A stretch of DNA of 64,000 nt from Streptomyces sp. CA-278952. Its GTDB lineage: Bacteria > Actinomycetota > Actinomycetes > Streptomycetales > Streptomycetaceae. A program made the position numbers and the translations under genes. Location: the NCBI RefSeq assembly GCF_028747205.1, contig NZ_CP112880.1, positions 1 through 64,000 of the forward strand, given 5' to 3'. The notes under the pieces are model-generated. The model saw only the letters and a list, made by a program, of their open reading frames with translations. It searched no databases and was not told where the DNA came from. Below, piece by piece: positions 61,191 through 64,000 of the stretch. The number at the start of each line of letters is the position of its first letter. Position 1 is the stretch's first letter.

Positions 61191-64000
61191 ATGTATTTCG
61201 GGGTTCTCGGTTCGTTGGCGGTGTGGACGGGGGACGGACGACCGGTCCGGATCCCGGAGCTCAAAGTCCGCGCTCTGCTGGCCTGCCTTCTGGCCCACCA
61301 GGGACGAACGGTCTCCGCGGACAGGCTGATCGACGACCTATGGCCCACGAGGCCGTCCAACAACCCGGCAGGCGTGCTCCAGAACAAGGTGTGGCAGCTG
61401 CGGCGGGCGCTTGAGGACGCCGAGCCGGGCGGCCGGGACCTCGTGGTGTCCCACTCGCCGGGATACCAGCTGCGAGCGGGCGCCGACGCGGTGGACGCAG
61501 ACCGGTTCCACGACCTGATGACACGGTCGCGGGCGGCCGAGGACTTCCGGGTGCGCGCCGCCCTGCTGGCGGACGCGCTGGCGTTGTGGCGGGGGCCCGC
61601 CTTCGCCGACTTCGCCGACGAGGAGTTCACCCGGCCCGCGCGGGACCGGCTGGAGGAACAGCGGCTGACCGCACTGGAGGAGCAGGCCGAGGCCCGGCTG
61701 AACCTCGGTGAACACGCGCTGGTGGCCGACGAACTCGGTGAGGTGGTGGACCTGCACCCCCTCAGGGAACGGCTGCGCGCCGCTCATGTGCGGGCGCTCT
61801 ACCGTGCGGGCCGGCAGAGTGCGGCCCTCAGCAGCTACGCCGACCTGCGTAAACACCTGGCCGAAACCCTGAGTCTTGACCCCAGCCCCGAGCTGGCGGC
61901 CCTGCACCAGTCGATCCTCACCCAGGACGCGGCGCTGACCGCCCCCGAACCCGACACTGCCGCGGCCAGCCCGCCGACGAACCTGCCGACCTCCCTCACC
62001 GGCCTGATCGGCAGGGCCGAGGCGCTCGGCGAGCTCCGGGAGGTGCTGGGCGCGAACAGGCTGGTCACGCTCATCGGTCCGGGCGGGGTGGGCAAGACAC
62101 AGCTGGCGCTATCGACCGCCGCGCAGGTCGGAGCCGAGTTCCCCGGCGGCGTACGGCTAGTCGAGTTCGGTGCGCTCGACCCCTCCCCGTCGAGCGCCGA
62201 CCGGGGGAAGGGTGCAGCCGCCGCGCAGGTCGCGGTGCACGAGTTGCTCGGGTCGGTTCTCCGGGTCCGGGACGACACGGCCTCGGGACCGGGGTCCGGG
62301 GGCGCGGCGCCCTCGATGACCATCCGGGTTGCCCAGGCGCTGGGCGAGCGGCCGGCGCTGCTGGTGTTCGACAACTGCGAGCATGTGGTCGGCCCGGTCG
62401 CCGAGCTGACCGACCAACTCCTCAAGGCCGTGCCTGCCTTGAGGATCATGGCCACCAGTCAGGTGCCCCTGGGTATCACCGGCGAATACCTCCAGGAGGT
62501 GCCGCCGCTGCGAGGGCCCGAGCCCACGGCGGAGCTCGACCCCGAGTCCGTACGCCGGTACAGCGCGGTGGAGCTGTTCGTGGCGCGGGCGACAGCGGCG
62601 GCCCCGAATTTCGTACTCGGCGCGGGCAACGTCGAGGCGGTCGTCTCGATCTGCCGGCGCCTCGACGGCATTCCGCTGGCCCTGGAGATGGCTGCCACCC
62701 GGGTGCGGGCGCTGGGGGTACGTGAGCTGGCGGCGCGCCTGGACGACCGGTTCCATCTGCTCGCGGTGGGCGCGCGCAGCGCCCCGGCGCGGCAGCGCAC
62801 CCTGAGGGCCGTGATCGACTGGAGCTGGGAGCTGCTCGGCGACCAGGAACGGGTGGTGCTCGGGCGGCTGGCCGTACACGCCGACGGCTGCACCCTTGAC
62901 GCCGCCGAGCAAATCTGCGCGGCGGAGGACCTGGACCGTACGGAGGTGCTCGACGTCGTCGCCCGGCTGGTGGACTGGTCACTGGTGGTCATGACCGACG
63001 GGACGGACGGGCCCCGGTACCAGCTGCTCGAATCGGTCACCGCATACTGCATCGAACGCCTCGTGGAGAAGGGCGAGTACGAGGACCTCCGGCGTAGGCA
63101 CTGCGACTACTACACCGGTCTGGCCGAGCGCGCCGAGCCGCATCTGCGGGGCCACGGCCAGCGGCAGTGGCTGCATCGCCTGGACGCCGAAACCGCGAAT
63201 CTGCGGACCGCGTTCGACTACGCGGCGCAGCTCGGCGACGCGGACTGCGCGCTGCGTCTCGCCAACGCCCTCAGCTGGTACTGGTACCTGCGCGGCCGGA
63301 GCAACGAGGCGAAGCGGTCTCTGACCGTGGCGCTGTCCCTCGGTGGGGCGGAGCCGGCCGCGGTGGCCAAGGCCACGGCCCTGCTGGGCGGCTTCAAGCT
63401 GGTGCTCGGCGGCGTCGGCGACCCGGTGGCGGAGTACCGCACGGCGCTGCGGCCGTACGAGGAGCTGGACGATCCGGGCGGGCGGGCGCGGGCCCAGTGG
63501 TTCCTCGGGTCCAGCCTCTACGGGATCGGCGACGTGGGGCCGAGCGAGGAGCTGGTCCACCGGGCGCTGGCCACCTTCCGGTCGCTCGGCGACCGCTGGG
63601 GTATGGCGGCGGCCCTGGGCAGCCGGACCTTCCACGCGAATCAGCGGGGCGACCTCAACGCGTTGCGGCGGGACGGCGAGCAGAGCCTCGCGCTCTTCCG
63701 TGAGCTGGGCGACCAGTGGGGGCAGCTCCAGGCATCGGTGCCGCTCGGGACGCTGGCCGAAACCGTGGGCGACTACCAGCGGGCCGGGCGGCTGTACCGG
63801 GAGGGCCTGCGGATGGCGGAGGACCTGGGGCTCTGGCCGCAGGCGTCTTTCCAGCTCTCAGGCCTCGGCCGGGTCTCGCTGCTGACCGGGGACCTGCCTC
63901 GGGCCGAGGAGTTCCATGAGCGCGCGGCACGGCTCGCTGCCGGGCAGTCGGACAGCTTCGGGGAGCAGTATGCCGAGATCGGCCTCGCCCTCGGGGCGCG
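61191..64000 (+). CDS. AfsR/SARP-family regulator with NB-ARC and TPR domains, runs off right edge
   Basis: The frame is open from ATG 61191 to the window end (936 codons). Residues 1-95 are an OmpR-type winged helix (FGVLGSLAVWTGDGRPVRIP; VLQNKVWQLRRALED). Residues 100-245 are the bacterial transcriptional activator domain (LWRGPAFADFADEEFTRPAR; LRAAHVRALYRAGRQSAALS). The NB-ARC ATPase follows with Walker A LIGPGGVGKTQLAL, Walker B ALLVFDNCEHVV and GIPLALEMAATRVRAL; TPR-like repeats follow from about residue 670. Such regulators activate secondary-metabolite genes in response to ligand or ATP. The C-terminal TPR part is incomplete here. Confidence 0.9.
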   Translation, partial: MYFGVLGSLAVWTGDGRPVRIPELKVRALLACLLAHQGRTVSADRLIDDLWPTRPSNNPAGVLQNKVWQLRRALEDAEPGGRDLVVSHSPGYQLRAGADAVDADRFHDLMTRSRAAEDFRVRAALLADALALWRGPAFADFADEEFTRPARDRLEEQRLTALEEQAEARLNLGEHALVADELGEVVDLHPLRERLRAAHVRALYRAGRQSAALSSYADLRKHLAETLSLDPSPELAALHQSILTQDAALTAPEPDTAAASPPTNLPTSLTGLIGRAEALGELREVLGANRLVTLIGPGGVGKTQLALSTAAQVGAEFPGGVRLVEFGALDPSPSSADRGKGAAAAQVAVHELLGSVLRVRDDTASGPGSGGAAPSMTIRVAQALGERPALLVFDNCEHVVGPVAELTDQLLKAVPALRIMATSQVPLGITGEYLQEVPPLRGPEPTAELDPESVRRYSAVELFVARATAAAPNFVLGAGNVEAVVSICRRLDGIPLALEMAATRVRALGVRELAARLDDRFHLLAVGARSAPARQRTLRAVIDWSWELLGDQERVVLGRLAVHADGCTLDAAEQICAAEDLDRTEVLDVVARLVDWSLVVMTDGTDGPRYQLLESVTAYCIERLVEKGEYEDLRRRHCDYYTGLAERAEPHLRGHGQRQWLHRLDAETANLRTAFDYAAQLGDADCALRLANALSWYWYLRGRSNEAKRSLTVALSLGGAEPAAVAKATALLGGFKLVLGGVGDPVAEYRTALRPYEELDDPGGRARAQWFLGSSLYGIGDVGPSEELVHRALATFRSLGDRWGMAAALGSRTFHANQRGDLNALRRDGEQSLALFRELGDQWGQLQASVPLGTLAETVGDYQRAGRLYREGLRMAEDLGLWPQASFQLSGLGRVSLLTGDLPRAEEFHERAARLAAGQSDSFGEQYAEIGLALGA

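Overview
The window is very GC-rich, uses GTG starts freely and carries families typical of Streptomyces: Tap/Tpg telomere proteins, EACC1-caspase, SARP and TPR regulators, P450s, a cyclodipeptide synthase and DUF6233/DUF6292-type proteins. It looks like a Streptomyces linear plasmid or a telomere-proximal chromosome arm. No terminal sequence, rRNA or tRNA is visible. All family assignments come from reading motifs; no search was run.

Bases 1-24,000 read as plasmid-type backbone. A caspase-like gene and its EACC1 partner (1-836) diverge from a large protein with a PD-(D/E)XK-like nuclease core (1120-3582). Next come a small membrane protein, a winged-helix protein behind a 21-bp palindrome, and a replication toolkit: a sliding-clamp paralogue, an ATP-dependent DNA ligase, a DUF6292-like protein, an AbiE toxin-antitoxin pair, a Tap/Tpg-like pair and a divergent DEAD-box helicase operon. 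An 18-bp motif recurs upstream of tap, dnaN and two other genes. Two roughly 450-bp intergenic modules with hairpins flank dnaN; at least one hairpin differs between copies by compensatory changes.

Bases 23,700-26,500 are a scar region: a Tn3 transposase remnant, an intact IS5-family element with a TAA target duplication, and several truncated genes. Bases 26,530-39,577 hold a giant 3,943-aa polymorphic-toxin-like protein on the minus strand. It has an HExxH protease motif and two tandem OTU-like domains, the first lacking its cysteine. Its 3' end is frameshifted, and a small secreted protein is encoded directly upstream.

Bases 41,200-45,500 hold decayed conjugation-type genes: two FtsK/TraB-like ATPases, one without the Walker A lysine and one with a frameshift and an in-frame stop. 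Bases 47,300-55,700 are biosynthetic: a TPR regulator; a minus-strand operon of methyltransferase, cyclodipeptide synthase and P450; an insertion element carrying a passenger gene; and a truncated terpene cyclase with its P450. Bases 56,000-64,000 contain a broken regulator, small hypothetical genes, and a module of FMN reductase, 14-TM MFS exporter and SARP/NB-ARC regulator that runs off the right edge.

The left part appears to serve maintenance and defence of a linear replicon. The right part carries toxin and secondary-metabolite cargo. Many frameshifts, IS elements and truncations show ongoing decay, though some single-base frameshifts in G/C runs could be sequencing errors.
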